Source of the DNA: Mesorhizobium caraganae
GTDB lineage: Bacteria > Pseudomonadota > Alphaproteobacteria > Rhizobiales > Rhizobiaceae
NCBI RefSeq assembly: GCF_016836705.1
Contig: NZ_JAFCGY010000003.1
Span: forward strand, 186,001-250,000
Reading direction: 5' to 3'
Length of the DNA stretch: 64,000 nt
In this document: positions 53,064-61,760 of the stretch, one piece after another
Numbering within the stretch: position 1 is the stretch's first letter
How the letters are laid out: every line of letters starts with the position of its first letter
The notes under the pieces: model-generated
Database searches by the model: none
Told to the model about the DNA's origin: nothing
The model's input: the letters and a program-made list of their open reading frames with translations, nothing else
Made by a program: the position numbers and the translations under genes

Positions 53064-54578
53064 GTGAACATAGTCGGCCAAGCCACGCCAAACACATTCA
53101 CCTTCGAAACCAGTGCTCTCATCAAAGCCACTGGCTTCCGGGAATACGACGCGCGCTGGTGGTTCGGGCATCCCAGCTCGGACAAAGAACCCGAACTCAA
53201 CCTGATGGGCGTGCAGGCGATCGGCATGGGGCTCGGCACCTTGATTCGCCGAATGGGTGTCGGCCCGGACATCGTCACCGGCCACGACTTCCGTAGTTAT
53301 TCGATGGCCATCAAGATGGCACTGGTCTCCGGCCTGATGGCGGCCGGCGCGCGCGTCAAAGACATCGGTTTGGCACTTTCTCCCACAGCCTACTTCGCCC
53401 AGTTCGCGCTCGACGTACCGTCGGTGGCCATGGTGACGGCCTCCCACAACGAGAACGGCTGGACCGGAGTGAAGATGGGGGCGCAAAGGCCTCTGACATT
53501 CGGCCCAGAGGAGATGACAGCTTTGAAAGCGCTCGTGCTGGACGGCGATTTCGATCTCGTAGGCGGGGGAAGCTATGAACTCGTGCCGGGATTTCGCGAG
53601 AGATACATCGAAGACCTGACAGCCGGGAAGAACGTCGGCCGAAAGCTGAGGGTGGTGGCTGCCTGCGGCAACGGCACCGCGGGCGCTTTTGCGCCGCAGG
53701 TGCTGGAACGCATCGGCTGCGAAGTGATCCCGCTGGACGTAGAGCTCGACCACACCTTTCCGCACTACAACCCCAATCCCGAAGACATGCAGATGCTGCA
53801 CGCGATCCGGGACAAGGTTCTGGAGACGGGTGCCGATCTCGGACTCGGCTTCGACGGCGACGGCGACCGCTGCGGCGTGGTCGACAACGAGGGTAACGAG
53901 ATTTTCGCAGACAAGGTCGGCGTCATGCTGGCGCGAGACATTTCCGGGCTGCATCCGAAATCCGTCTTCGTGGTGGACGTCAAGTCGACGGGACTTTTCA
54001 TGACGGATCCCGTTCTCGCACAAAACGGTGCAAGGACGGATTACTGGAAGACCGGGCATTCCTACATCAAGAGGCGCGTCGCCGAACTCAATGCCATAGC
54101 TGGTTTCGAGAAGTCGGGTCATTTCTTCTTCAACCCGCCGATCGGACGCGGCTACGACGACGGGCTGCTCACCGCGATCGCCGTCTGCGAGATGCTCGAC
54201 CGCAACCCGGGCAAGACCCTCGCGGACCTTTACCGCGATCTGCCGCTGACCTTCGGCACCCCAACGATGTCGCCCCACTGCCCCGACGAGGTGAAATACG
54301 GGGTGGTCGCGAAAGTTGTCGGGGAATTCACGAAGATGAAGGGGGATGGGATCGAATTCGCCGGCCAGCCGCTGGCCAATCTCGTCACAGTGAATGGAGT
54401 GCGTGTCGTTGCCCAGGACGGCACGTGGGGTCTGGTGAGGGCCTCGTCGAACAAACCGGAAATTGTCGTCGTGGTGGAAAGCCCTGTCTCGTCGGAGCGA
54501 CGTCGCGAGATGTTCGAGGCTCTCGATGCCGTGCTGCGCCACAATCCAGAGGTCGGAGTCTACAATCAGACATTCTGA
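53064..54578 (+). CDS. Phosphomannomutase/phosphoglucomutase
   Basis: A 504-aa alpha-D-phosphohexomutase. The phosphoserine motif is VTASHNENGWTG (Ser127, replacing the common SHNP by SHNE), the metal loop DGDGDR in LGLGFDGDGDRCGVV, and the sugar loop GFEKSGHFFF with the phosphate loop near RASSNKPEI. It interconverts mannose-6-P and mannose-1-P. GTG 53064 is chosen because the conserved sequence NIVGQATPNTFTFE starts there; a GTG at 53049 is possible. It is followed after 13 nt by the ManC-AGE gene. Confidence 0.92.
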   Translation: MNIVGQATPNTFTFETSALIKATGFREYDARWWFGHPSSDKEPELNLMGVQAIGMGLGTLIRRMGVGPDIVTGHDFRSYSMAIKMALVSGLMAAGARVKDIGLALSPTAYFAQFALDVPSVAMVTASHNENGWTGVKMGAQRPLTFGPEEMTALKALVLDGDFDLVGGGSYELVPGFRERYIEDLTAGKNVGRKLRVVAACGNGTAGAFAPQVLERIGCEVIPLDVELDHTFPHYNPNPEDMQMLHAIRDKVLETGADLGLGFDGDGDRCGVVDNEGNEIFADKVGVMLARDISGLHPKSVFVVDVKSTGLFMTDPVLAQNGARTDYWKTGHSYIKRRVAELNAIAGFEKSGHFFFNPPIGRGYDDGLLTAIAVCEMLDRNPGKTLADLYRDLPLTFGTPTMSPHCPDEVKYGVVAKVVGEFTKMKGDGIEFAGQPLANLVTVNGVRVVAQDGTWGLVRASSNKPEIVVVVESPVSSERRREMFEALDAVLRHNPEVGVYNQTF

Positions 54579-54591
54579 GAGGAACTGGACC

Positions 54592-56892
54592 ATGCCGGGC
54601 CGGATCGTAAGTTTTGTCATGAGTGGGGGCGTCGGCTCACGGCTGTGGCCGCTCTCGCGCGAAGACAATCCCAAGCAGTTCCATGACCTTTCGGGCGACG
54701 GCTCCATGCTCGCGAAGACTGTCCGACGCCTCAAGGCGCGGCCGGAAGGCGAAACGCCGATCTACCTGATCGCTTCCGAACGACACGCCGACCGCGTTAT
54801 CTCGGACATCGGTTCGCTCGGCCTGCACGGCGGCAAGCCGATTTTCGAGCCCGTCGGCCGCAATACCGCCGCCGCGGTCGCCATAGCCACCTTGCAGACG
54901 ATCTCTGAGCATGGTGGCGACGCGCTTGTGCTGGTGGTCCCCTCCGACCATGAGATATCGACCGAAACGCAATTCTGGGAAACCGTCGAGGCGGGCAGGC
55001 CTGCCGCCGATTCAGGAAGCATTGTCGTGTTCGGCATCAAGCCGACACATCCCGAAACCGGGTACGGTTACATCGAGGTTTCGGCGAATGGTGGTGGAGT
55101 TGCCGCCGTTTCGCGTTTTGTCGAAAAACCCAATGCCGAGACAGCCGGCCAATATGTGTCTTCGGGAAGATTCTACTGGAATGCCGGCATCTTCCTGTTT
55201 CGCGCCGACACGATGCGGCAAGCATTCCTCGACCTCCGACCCGACATCTGGGAAAGCGCGGAACGGGCCTACAAGACCGCACGGGCCGACGTCTCGGGTA
55301 TTTACCTGCCCCAGGGCTTCTACTCGGCTGTCCCTTCAACATCGATCGACTACGCGGTCATGGAGCGTGCACGTGGTATCGCGATGGTTACGGCTTCCTT
55401 CCGCTGGAACGACCTCGGATCGTGGCAATCACTGCTCGAAGCCAGCCCGACGGACCGCAACGGCAATGTCGTAATGGGCGACGTCATCGCCATGGATTGC
55501 GGCAGCTCCTACCTCAGAAGCCAGGGCAGGCTACTGACCGTAGTCGGAATGAAGGATGTGGCTGTGGTGGCGACACCGGACGCGGTATTCGTCGCTCCCG
55601 TCAGCCACAGCCAGAATGTGAAGCAAGTCGTCGAACAGTTGGAGAAAAGCGGACGCCTCGAGACGAAGTTCACTGCGTCGGAAGACAGGGTCATCATCAG
55701 CGGGTCATGGCGCAAGCGTGTCGAGCACTGGCTCTTCGAGGAGACCCTGCCGCTGTGGTCCACTGCAGGTGTCGACGATGTGTACGGTGGCTTCCACGAG
55801 GCGCTCGGTTTCGATGCAAGGCCGTTAGGCAAACCCAAGCGCATGCGGACGATGGCTCGCCAGATCTACGCTTTCGCGGTGGCCAAGGAACGCGGCTGGG
55901 ACGGACCTGCCGACAAGCTGATCGACCACGGCATCGACTTCATCGCGAAATACGGCCGGACCGACCGCGGCGGCTGGGTGCGCACGCTGAATGCAAACGG
56001 CAGCGTGGCTGACCGGGCGGAGGACGCTTACGACCATTCCTGCGTGCTCCTGGCACTTGCCCATGCTCACCGATGTGGCCATCAAGAAGCCCTGCGGCTT
56101 GCACAAGAGACATTCCAATTCATCGACGTCCATCTTGAAGACGACAGCCTGAACGGTTTCCTCGAGACCCCGGGCTGGAAGGGGGTGCGGTTCTCGAACC
56201 CGCACATGCATATGCTGGAATCCTTCCTTGCCTGGCATAGCGTCACCGGCGACCGTGCGTATCTCCGTCGAGCGGCACGCGTCATCGATCTCTTCCGGTG
56301 CCATTTCTTCGACCAGGAAAGCTGGACGCTTGGGGAACATTTTGACGTCGATTGGCTGCCATTGCCGGGTGACAAGGGACAGTGGACCGAACCGGGGCAC
56401 CATTTCGAATGGGCCTCGCTTCTCGTCGATTTCGCGCGAGCGAGCGGGCAGAAGGACTTGGCAGCCTACGCAAGGAAGCTCTATTCGTCGGCGGTCGCCA
56501 GCGGCTTGAACCGGGCCACCGGTCTGGCATATGCGGCCGTGTCGCGGCAAGGATTGCCTCTCGACCGGCTCTCCCGCAGCTGGCCGCAATGCGAGGCGGT
56601 CAAGGCGGCAGTCGCCCTGGACGGCATTGGCGGACCGGATCTGAAACCCGAGATCGAAGCTCGTGTCGCCCGCCTCTTCCGATGGCATATCGATCCGGCA
56701 CCGCTTGGCTTGTGGGTCGACAGGATTGACGAGCGCGGAAGGTCACTGGCGACGGAGGTCCCCGCGAGCATCTTCTACCACCTGGTGACGGCGTTGATGC
56801 AGTATCTGGACAAGACTGGAGGACAGGTCGAACCTTTCCCGCTGCCTGCTTTGGAAATGGGCGAGACGGTTCCGAAGCAGATTTACGGCTGA
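54592..56892 (+). CDS. Bifunctional mannose-1-phosphate guanylyltransferase / AGE-family sugar isomerase
   Basis: A 766-aa fusion. Residues 1-350 are a ManC-type nucleotidyltransferase (SGGVGSRLWPLSREDNPKQF signature, VVPSDHEIS, FVEKPNAE, YYWNAGIFLF-like FYWNAGIFLFR, ASFRWNDLGSW). Residues about 365-750 are an N-acylglucosamine 2-epimerase/mannose-6-phosphate isomerase-like (alpha/alpha)6 barrel (VEHWLFEETLPLWSTAGVDD, LNGFLETPGWKG, WTEPGHHFEWASLL). Together with the adjacent mutase it can take fructose-6-P to GDP-mannose. The usual ManC C-terminal cupin is replaced by the AGE domain. ATG 54592 follows GAGGAAC. Confidence 0.92.
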   Translation: MPGRIVSFVMSGGVGSRLWPLSREDNPKQFHDLSGDGSMLAKTVRRLKARPEGETPIYLIASERHADRVISDIGSLGLHGGKPIFEPVGRNTAAAVAIATLQTISEHGGDALVLVVPSDHEISTETQFWETVEAGRPAADSGSIVVFGIKPTHPETGYGYIEVSANGGGVAAVSRFVEKPNAETAGQYVSSGRFYWNAGIFLFRADTMRQAFLDLRPDIWESAERAYKTARADVSGIYLPQGFYSAVPSTSIDYAVMERARGIAMVTASFRWNDLGSWQSLLEASPTDRNGNVVMGDVIAMDCGSSYLRSQGRLLTVVGMKDVAVVATPDAVFVAPVSHSQNVKQVVEQLEKSGRLETKFTASEDRVIISGSWRKRVEHWLFEETLPLWSTAGVDDVYGGFHEALGFDARPLGKPKRMRTMARQIYAFAVAKERGWDGPADKLIDHGIDFIAKYGRTDRGGWVRTLNANGSVADRAEDAYDHSCVLLALAHAHRCGHQEALRLAQETFQFIDVHLEDDSLNGFLETPGWKGVRFSNPHMHMLESFLAWHSVTGDRAYLRRAARVIDLFRCHFFDQESWTLGEHFDVDWLPLPGDKGQWTEPGHHFEWASLLVDFARASGQKDLAAYARKLYSSAVASGLNRATGLAYAAVSRQGLPLDRLSRSWPQCEAVKAAVALDGIGGPDLKPEIEARVARLFRWHIDPAPLGLWVDRIDERGRSLATEVPASIFYHLVTALMQYLDKTGGQVEPFPLPALEMGETVPKQIYG

Positions 56893-56990
56893 CCGGAACA
56901 GGGGCTGCTTCCTTGACGTCGGAATTCTGCGCCGGCTGTGACCGCGGTGATGCCCCAGGGGTAGGGAAGTAGTAGCTACGGCGAATTCGG

Positions 56991-57060
56991 TATCCCCTGC
57001 CTCTGTGTCGCGGCTGCAAACGGGGATAGTATGCTCTTAAGAATGCCTAAAAGAGAGCAT
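56991..57060. repeat. Two adjacent inverted repeats upstream of a small gene
   Basis: TATCCCC (56991-56997) pairs with GGGGATA (57022-57028). Directly after it ATGCTCTT (57031-57038) pairs with AAGAGAGCAT (57051-57060). The second can form a stem without a T-tract. The following CCCCCTATCC (57067) resembles part of the first element. The block may be an operator array or the terminator region of the ManC-AGE gene; the rest of 56893-57154 shows no gene. Confidence 0.4.
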
Positions 57061-57154
57061 CGAACGCCCCCTATCCTGGAACTCCGGTCAACTCGTCGAG
57101 GCGTCGTAATTTTGGGCCTGTGAACCTTCTTGTCCGAACGGTTGAGACGCAACT

Positions 57155-57436
57155 ATGGCAAAAAAAAAATCGCGTGCCAGACCCAGCGGTGATCTCCTGA
57201 AACTGCTTGCTACCAGGCCGAGAGCGGTTGCGCTTGCTGCCCTGCACGTGAGTGAATCCGTGCTGCTGGAACTCGAGGCATCCCAGCTGTTGTCAGCAGC
57301 AGAGATCAGAGGATTGCTCAAGGACGCATCAACGACGCTACGCAATGCCGCCGATCAAGTGGACAACCGCAGCTGTGCCGTTGCCAGCGAAATAGTCGAG
57401 TCCATGCGGGAAAATTTCAAGAGAAACAAAGCCTGA
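57155..57436 (+). CDS. Hypothetical 93-aa protein with an A10 tract at its start
   Basis: A basic, helical protein (MAKKKSRARPSGDLLKLLAT; later HVSESVLLELEASQLLSAAE). I recognise no family. The second to fifth codons contain ten consecutive A (57160-57169), a tract prone to slippage that could switch expression. It precedes the Crp/Fnr gene by 177 nt on the same strand. Confidence 0.55.
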   Translation: MAKKKSRARPSGDLLKLLATRPRAVALAALHVSESVLLELEASQLLSAAEIRGLLKDASTTLRNAADQVDNRSCAVASEIVESMRENFKRNKA

Positions 57437-57613
57437 CAGTGCCCGGAGGGATTTTCATATCGTGGCTTCGGCAAGCAAGCGCAACCTGTAAATTTCAACG
57501 AGAAGTGGCCGTCACCACACCATGCACCCGAAAGTTCCCGTTGACGGATACTCATCGCACCAAATTTGATGTACATACTATCCGAGGGAAGGGAAATTTG
57601 GGCGGGGTTATAG

Positions 57614-58333
57614 ATGACGTATGCTTCACATCCCCCATTGCGCGGAAGTGAAAAACGCCCAACGTACGTCGGACTCAATGACGACGATATGGCACTCGTC
57701 AAGGCACTGGGGTTCACGCCGAAGCGCTATCCAGCGGAGACGGTCATCGTCAGTCAGGGCGAGGCCAGCGATCGCGTATTCATAGTCGAGTCGGGCTGGG
57801 GTTGCATTTCTCATGAGCTCGCGGGCGGGCAGCGGCAAATTCTGGATTTTGCCCTGAGAGGCGATATCGTCCTGCCTCAGTCATACCCGGGCAGCGCTCT
57901 TGAAACGTTTGTGGCTCAAACCGAGCTTTTGGTGTTGGTGGCTTCGACCAAGACATTTACCCTTGCTGCCATGAAGTCGCCCGACCTCTTCTCCCTTATT
58001 CTCGAAACCCTCGTGCGCCGCGGAGCGGTTATCGCTCAACATCTCACCAATGTAGGACGACGCAGCGCCTTGGCGCGGACGGCGCATCTGTTCCTCGAAC
58101 TGAGGGCGCGTCTGGAACGAATCGGCTCTGTCACCCGCAACAGCTATGAATGCCCTCTCACCCAGTACGATCTCGCAGACGCTCTCGGCCTCACTCCGAT
58201 TCATGTCAATCGGATGTTGCGGGAATTGCGCGAGCGCAAGTTGCTCGAATTCCGCCAAGGCCATGTTCGCGTGCTCGATCAACCGGGCCTGACGAAGTTT
58301 GCTGGATTCGAGCACGAATATATCGAAAGTTGA
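57614..58333 (+). CDS. Crp/Fnr family transcriptional regulator
   Basis: A 239-aa protein with an N-terminal cyclic-nucleotide-binding-type beta barrel (KRYPAETVIVSQGEASDRVF, then DFALRGDIVLP) and a C-terminal winged helix with recognition region CPLTQYDLADALGLTPIHVN followed by RMLRELRERKLL. It lacks the Cys cluster of Fnr. The ligand is unknown. The PIHVNRMLRELR helix is typical of a large rhizobial Crp subgroup. It is convergent with the EF-hand gene. Confidence 0.9.
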   Translation: MTYASHPPLRGSEKRPTYVGLNDDDMALVKALGFTPKRYPAETVIVSQGEASDRVFIVESGWGCISHELAGGQRQILDFALRGDIVLPQSYPGSALETFVAQTELLVLVASTKTFTLAAMKSPDLFSLILETLVRRGAVIAQHLTNVGRRSALARTAHLFLELRARLERIGSVTRNSYECPLTQYDLADALGLTPIHVNRMLRELRERKLLEFRQGHVRVLDQPGLTKFAGFEHEYIES

Positions 58334-58457
58334 GGCATATCGACCTCGGCGCCTGAAGTTTCTCCTCTCCCGCATTGCAAGGTACCAAACCGCAAAACGC
58401 TGTGATTGTCCGTTTCATCTTTTCACTCCTTTTGGATGGGGTCGAAGGGCCCGGGGA

Positions 58458-58883
58458 TTACTGACGTCGGAGCGCCCGCAGTTGGGAGATCGAAAGCGCG
58501 CCGTCACCATTCGTGTCCGCCCGCAGCAACCGATCGGGAATGAAGGCGGCAAACTCGTCGCGCGAAATCCTGCCGTCGCCATTGCGGTCGATGCGGCTGG
58601 CTTGTGCCTGGAAGCCGGCGAATTGCGCGGTCTGGAAGTCGCGCTTCGACTTCACCTGTTCCATCGCCGCGCGCACTTCGCCCGCGTCGAGCAGACCATT
58701 GTGGTTGGCATCCATCCGGTCGAACATCTGCACCCGCGCGGCCTGGATCTCGCTGAATTCGAGCTTGCGGTCGCCGTTGGTGTCGATGCGCCGGAAGAGT
58801 TCCCTGGCGCCGCTGCCGTCCGCAGCACTGGCGCTGCCCGCGCCAAGCAGTAGGCCGGCAAAGGCCATGACGATCTTGTTCAT
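58458..58883 (-). CDS. Exported EF-hand protein (141 aa)
   Basis: A signal peptide (residues 1-20, SASA/AD) is followed by four EF-hand loops: DTNGDRKLEFSE, DANHNGLLDAGE, DRNGDGRISRDE and DTNGDGALSISQ. The last has Gln instead of Glu at loop position 12, so it should bind calcium weakly. It should be a periplasmic calcium-binding or buffering protein. It is divergent from a second EF-hand gene, with 262 bp between them. Confidence 0.9.
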   Translation of the reverse strand: MNKIVMAFAGLLLGAGSASAADGSGARELFRRIDTNGDRKLEFSEIQAARVQMFDRMDANHNGLLDAGEVRAAMEQVKSKRDFQTAQFAGFQAQASRIDRNGDGRISRDEFAAFIPDRLLRADTNGDGALSISQLRALRRQ

Positions 58884-58928
58884 GCTGGTCTCCGCATTGG
58901 ATCGGATGGTCCGCCGCGGACATTCCTT

Positions 58929-58956
58929 GCAGAGCCTTCTACGCAGAGCCTTCTAC
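58929..58956. repeat. 14-bp tandem direct repeat
   Basis: GCAGAGCCTTCTAC occurs twice without spacing, followed by a decayed third start (GCAGCGCCT). It lies in the region between the two divergent EF-hand genes and could be a regulatory tandem site or a slippage product. Confidence 0.8.
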
Positions 58957-59145
58957 GCAGCGCCTCTCGTGCTCCTACGCGGGAAGGGTGATTTTTTCTC
59001 GGTACTGCCGGCGCAACGACCGATCCCTGCCGGTGGGGATTGGCAGGTCCAGCAAAGAATCTTGCGCGTCGGGCGTAGGAGCCGGGCTCTCGCTGCGTAT
59101 CGGTCAGCAGTCGCCCCCGCGACGGGAGAACGAAAGGACATCATC

Positions 59146-59562
59146 ATGAAACGCTCAGTACTGATTGCGGCCCTGCTCATCGGGCTCGTGCCGCTCGGCG
59201 CGGCCCAGGCGCGGGACCTGCAACGGATCGACACCAACGGCGACGGCGTCATCTCCATGGACGAGATGACAGCCGTCCGCGAGCGCGTGTTCAAGCGGCT
59301 CGACCGCAACGGCGACGGCATCATCGACGAGAAGGAAATCGCGAGTGCCCGCCAGGCGATCAAGGACCGTGCCGAGCTGGCGCAGGCGCGGCTCGGCAAC
59401 CGCTGGCGGCGCATGGATGCCAATGGCGACGGCAAGGTCTCCGAGCAGGAATTCGCCAGCAGCATGCCTTTGTTCGACCTCGCGGATCGGGATGGCGACG
59501 ACAAGCTGTCGGCCGACGAGATTGCCTCCGTCCGCAAGCTGATCGCCGAGCACGCCAACTGA
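59146..59562 (+). CDS. Exported EF-hand protein (138 aa)
   Basis: A signal peptide (residues 1-22, AQA/RD) is followed by four EF-hand loops: DTNGDGVISMDE, DRNGDGIIDEKE, DANGDGKVSEQE and DRDGDDKLSADE. All have acidic residues at positions 1, 3 and 12. It is a periplasmic calcium-binding protein paralogous to its divergent neighbour. ATG 59146 is chosen because GAAAGGA precedes it and the signal peptide begins there. The next gene follows after 43 nt. Confidence 0.9.
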   Translation: MKRSVLIAALLIGLVPLGAAQARDLQRIDTNGDGVISMDEMTAVRERVFKRLDRNGDGIIDEKEIASARQAIKDRAELAQARLGNRWRRMDANGDGKVSEQEFASSMPLFDLADRDGDDKLSADEIASVRKLIAEHAN

Positions 59563-59605
59563 TGATCGGCAGCGATCATTCCCTTTACAAAACAAGGAGT
59601 ACGAC

Positions 59606-59983
59606 ATGTTATCTTCGGTGAAGATCCCGATTTTCTGCCTCGGCGCAATGCTTGTCTGGTCGGCACCAGCCTCGGCCGAGGAGTGGCAGCGTCCGACCGC
59701 TCATGGCGGCGAGATCAGCCGCAGCGTCGGCAAGGACGGCAACGTCTTAAGCGGCTCGACCACCCGCACCGGTCCTAATGGCGGCACTTACACGTCGAGT
59801 TCCAAATGCGTGGGAGGCGTTGTTGACCGCTGTGCCCGCAACTATTCTGGCACCGGGCCGAATGGGCAGACCTTTTCGGGAAAACGGGTGTCGGCGCGCG
59901 GGCCGTTCCGGGGCCGCTCGGCCGGCAGCTTCACCGGCCCAAACGGCAACACGGTCCACGGTTTCCGCCGCTGGCGTCGCTGA
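59606..59983 (+). CDS. Exported protein with Gly/Asn repeats
   Basis: A 125-aa protein with a signal peptide ending near ASAEE (residue 24). The mature part is made of short repeats around T-G-P-N-G (TRTGPNGGTYTSSS, SGTGPNGQTFSGKR, SFTGPNGNTVHG) and one Cys pair (KCVGGVVDRC). I recognise no family with a known role. AAGGAG precedes the ATG. It sits between the EF-hand gene and the ECF sigma operon and may belong to the same regulon. Confidence 0.75.
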   Translation: MLSSVKIPIFCLGAMLVWSAPASAEEWQRPTAHGGEISRSVGKDGNVLSGSTTRTGPNGGTYTSSSKCVGGVVDRCARNYSGTGPNGQTFSGKRVSARGPFRGRSAGSFTGPNGNTVHGFRRWRR

Positions 59984-60037
59984 CATCTGGTGTGATGGAT
60001 TTGAACCCGAAATTCGTTTCTGTGCTCCTCCTGATCG

Positions 60038-60676
60038 ATGCGAATTTCGGATTCGCCGAACCAGCAGCCTCGTCCGTGGATGCCCGCCGCCGTGCGACAT
60101 GAGGAGCCCCGTGGCGACGATGAGCTGCTGGCGCGCATCGCCACGGGCAGCCAAAGCGCGCTGTCCGAGCTCATCGCCCGCCATGGCCGTGGGCTGCGGA
60201 TATTTGCCGCGCGCTATCTCGGCAATGTTGGCGACGCCGAGGATGTGGTGCAGGAGGTATTCGTGACTGTCTGGAAACAGGCCGCGCGGTTCGATCCGGC
60301 CAGAGGGCGGGCTTCGACCTGGCTCTACCGGATCACCGCCAACCGTTGCATCGACCAGCGTCGACGCAGGGCGCTACGCAGTTTCATCGGGCTGGACGAC
60401 ATAAGGGACGAGGTCGCGTCGCCGGAGGCGGATGCCGAAGCGACGACCGCGGCGCGGCAGGAACTGGCGATCGTGCGCGATGGGCTCTCGCGCCTGCCAG
60501 AACGGCAACGCATGGCAGTGCTGCTCAGGGCCGTAGGCGACTTCGATATCGCGGCAATCGCCGAGGTGATGGGCGGCAGCGCCGGCTCGGCCGAGCAATT
60601 GCTTGTTCGCGGACGGCGCGCACTCAGGGATCATTTGGCAATGGTGGCCGTGGGCCGCGAAAGGAAGTCCTCATGA
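60038..60676 (+). CDS. ECF-type RNA polymerase sigma factor
   Basis: A 212-aa sigma-70 family protein with region 2 (ALSELIARHGRGLRIFAARY, then DAEDVVQEVFVTVWKQA) and region 4 (LSRLPERQRMAVLLRAVGDF and GSAGSAEQLLVRGRRALR). Regions 1 and 3 are absent, as in ECF factors. An internal ATG at 60080 is an alternative start. Its stop overlaps the start of the next gene (ATGA), so it is cotranslated with the putative anti-sigma protein. Confidence 0.92.
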   Translation: MRISDSPNQQPRPWMPAAVRHEEPRGDDELLARIATGSQSALSELIARHGRGLRIFAARYLGNVGDAEDVVQEVFVTVWKQAARFDPARGRASTWLYRITANRCIDQRRRRALRSFIGLDDIRDEVASPEADAEATTAARQELAIVRDGLSRLPERQRMAVLLRAVGDFDIAAIAEVMGGSAGSAEQLLVRGRRALRDHLAMVAVGRERKSS

Positions 60677-61107
60677 CACGGGACGAATTCGAACGAAACA
60701 GGCGTCGCTTCGGCGACATTGTCGAGGCGTGGCCGGCGCCCTTCCGCCAGCAGGCGCTGGCCTTGATGGCAGCGGAGCGGAAGGACGATCCCGATGCCGC
60801 GCTCGACCGCCTCGTGCTCGAGGCGGCGCTGACCGATAGCGACGACCAAGAACTGGCCAGCAAGGTGCTGGCCCGCATCGAAGCCGGATCGGCTGGCCCG
60901 TCCTTGTTGGCGCGCCTGCTCTGGAGTCCGGCCGGGTTTGCAGCCTGCGCCGCTGCCGCGCTCGTGGCGGTGATGCTGGCAGGCTACCAGGTGGCACGGC
61001 TGCAGGACGATCCGTCCGATACGGAGCTTCTGGCGCTGGCGTCGGGATCGTCGCTGGCCGATGGCGGTGTTGTCGCGGATGATCCGGCAGAGGAGGGCTC
61101 GCTTTGA
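60673..61107 (+). CDS. Putative anti-sigma factor, single-span membrane protein
   Basis: A 144-aa protein with a cytoplasmic N-terminal part (FERNRRRFGDIVEAWPAPFR), one membrane helix at about 88-107 (FAACAAAALVAVMLAGYQVA) and a short acidic periplasmic tail. No zinc-binding anti-sigma motif (HX3CX2C) is visible. The anti-sigma role is inferred from the 4-nt overlap with the ECF gene and the topology. It overlaps the next gene by TTGA. Confidence 0.7.
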   Translation: MTRDEFERNRRRFGDIVEAWPAPFRQQALALMAAERKDDPDAALDRLVLEAALTDSDDQELASKVLARIEAGSAGPSLLARLLWSPAGFAACAAAALVAVMLAGYQVARLQDDPSDTELLALASGSSLADGGVVADDPAEEGSL

Positions 61108-61505
61108 AGCGCTCCTGGATATGGACGGCGACGCTGGTGCTGCTCGCCCTTTCGCTCGCCGTCAACTTCTTCCTCGTCGGCTATGCTGTGCATGGGCTGC
61201 GCCAGGGCGCGGCGGCGCGCGTGCTGTTGTCGGAAATCGCCAGCGGCTATCCGCCCGAGGTGAGGAAGGAGTTCCGCGGCGTGCTGCGCGACAACCGCGC
61301 ACGCACCTTCCAGTCACTGCACGAACTGCGTGCCGCGCGCGCCAATCTGGCGGCGGCACAGAAAGCCACGCCTTTCGACGAAGCCGCGGTGAAGGATGCG
61401 ATGATAGCAGTACGCACCGCCACGACCAGCCTTCAGGCGACGATGCAGGACTATCTCCTGATGGCGCTGAAGAATGTCAACGCCAAACCCGCTGTGGGAG
61501 GCTGA
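61104..61505 (+). CDS. Periplasmic heavy-metal sensor-like protein (CnrX/YfeX-type helical)
   Basis: A 133-aa protein with an N-terminal membrane helix (about 6-29) and a mostly helical periplasmic domain with the pattern YPPEVRKEFRGVLRDNRART and HELRAARANLAAAQKA, as in the periplasmic metal sensor (CnrX/CpxP-like) group. Start TTG 61104 overlaps the preceding stop; no ATG fits. Metal-ligand His/Met residues are few, so metal binding is uncertain. It is the third gene of an ECF signalling operon. Confidence 0.75.
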   Translation: MKRSWIWTATLVLLALSLAVNFFLVGYAVHGLRQGAAARVLLSEIASGYPPEVRKEFRGVLRDNRARTFQSLHELRAARANLAAAQKATPFDEAAVKDAMIAVRTATTSLQATMQDYLLMALKNVNAKPAVGG

Positions 61506-61593
61506 GCCGCCACGGTCCTACTGGCGGCACAATCGTCGCCGACCTATGTCGATATCCAACTGGCTTGCGAGGCCCGATCGCGAAGATGGAACA

Positions 61594-61757
61594 ATGCGGC
61601 ACGACAGGCTTGTCCTGACCTTGCTCCGGCGCGACCTCTCGGCTGGCTTGCGCTCGATGCGCCGCCGCGACCTTGCCTGGATCGGGCTTGGTGGCGGCGC
61701 CCTTTTTGCCTACGCCATGGCCGACATCGTTGTCGCGTTGCAGGCGGGCGGCCACGC
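61594..61757 (+). pseudogene. N-terminal fragment of a membrane protein
   Basis: The sequence MRHDRLVLTLLRRDLSAGLR followed by an RRRDLAWIGLGGGALF membrane segment looks like the beginning of a conserved membrane protein and stops matching anything at about 61757, where LacI-family sequence begins in another frame. The open frame runs on to 61860 without sense. It is probably a gene remnant. Confidence 0.45.
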
Positions 61758-61760
61758 GTC

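Noticed and set aside
52827..54734. A 635-codon minus-strand frame opposite phosphomannomutase
   Set aside because: Antisense to a gene with complete catalytic motifs; it arises from codon bias of the real gene.
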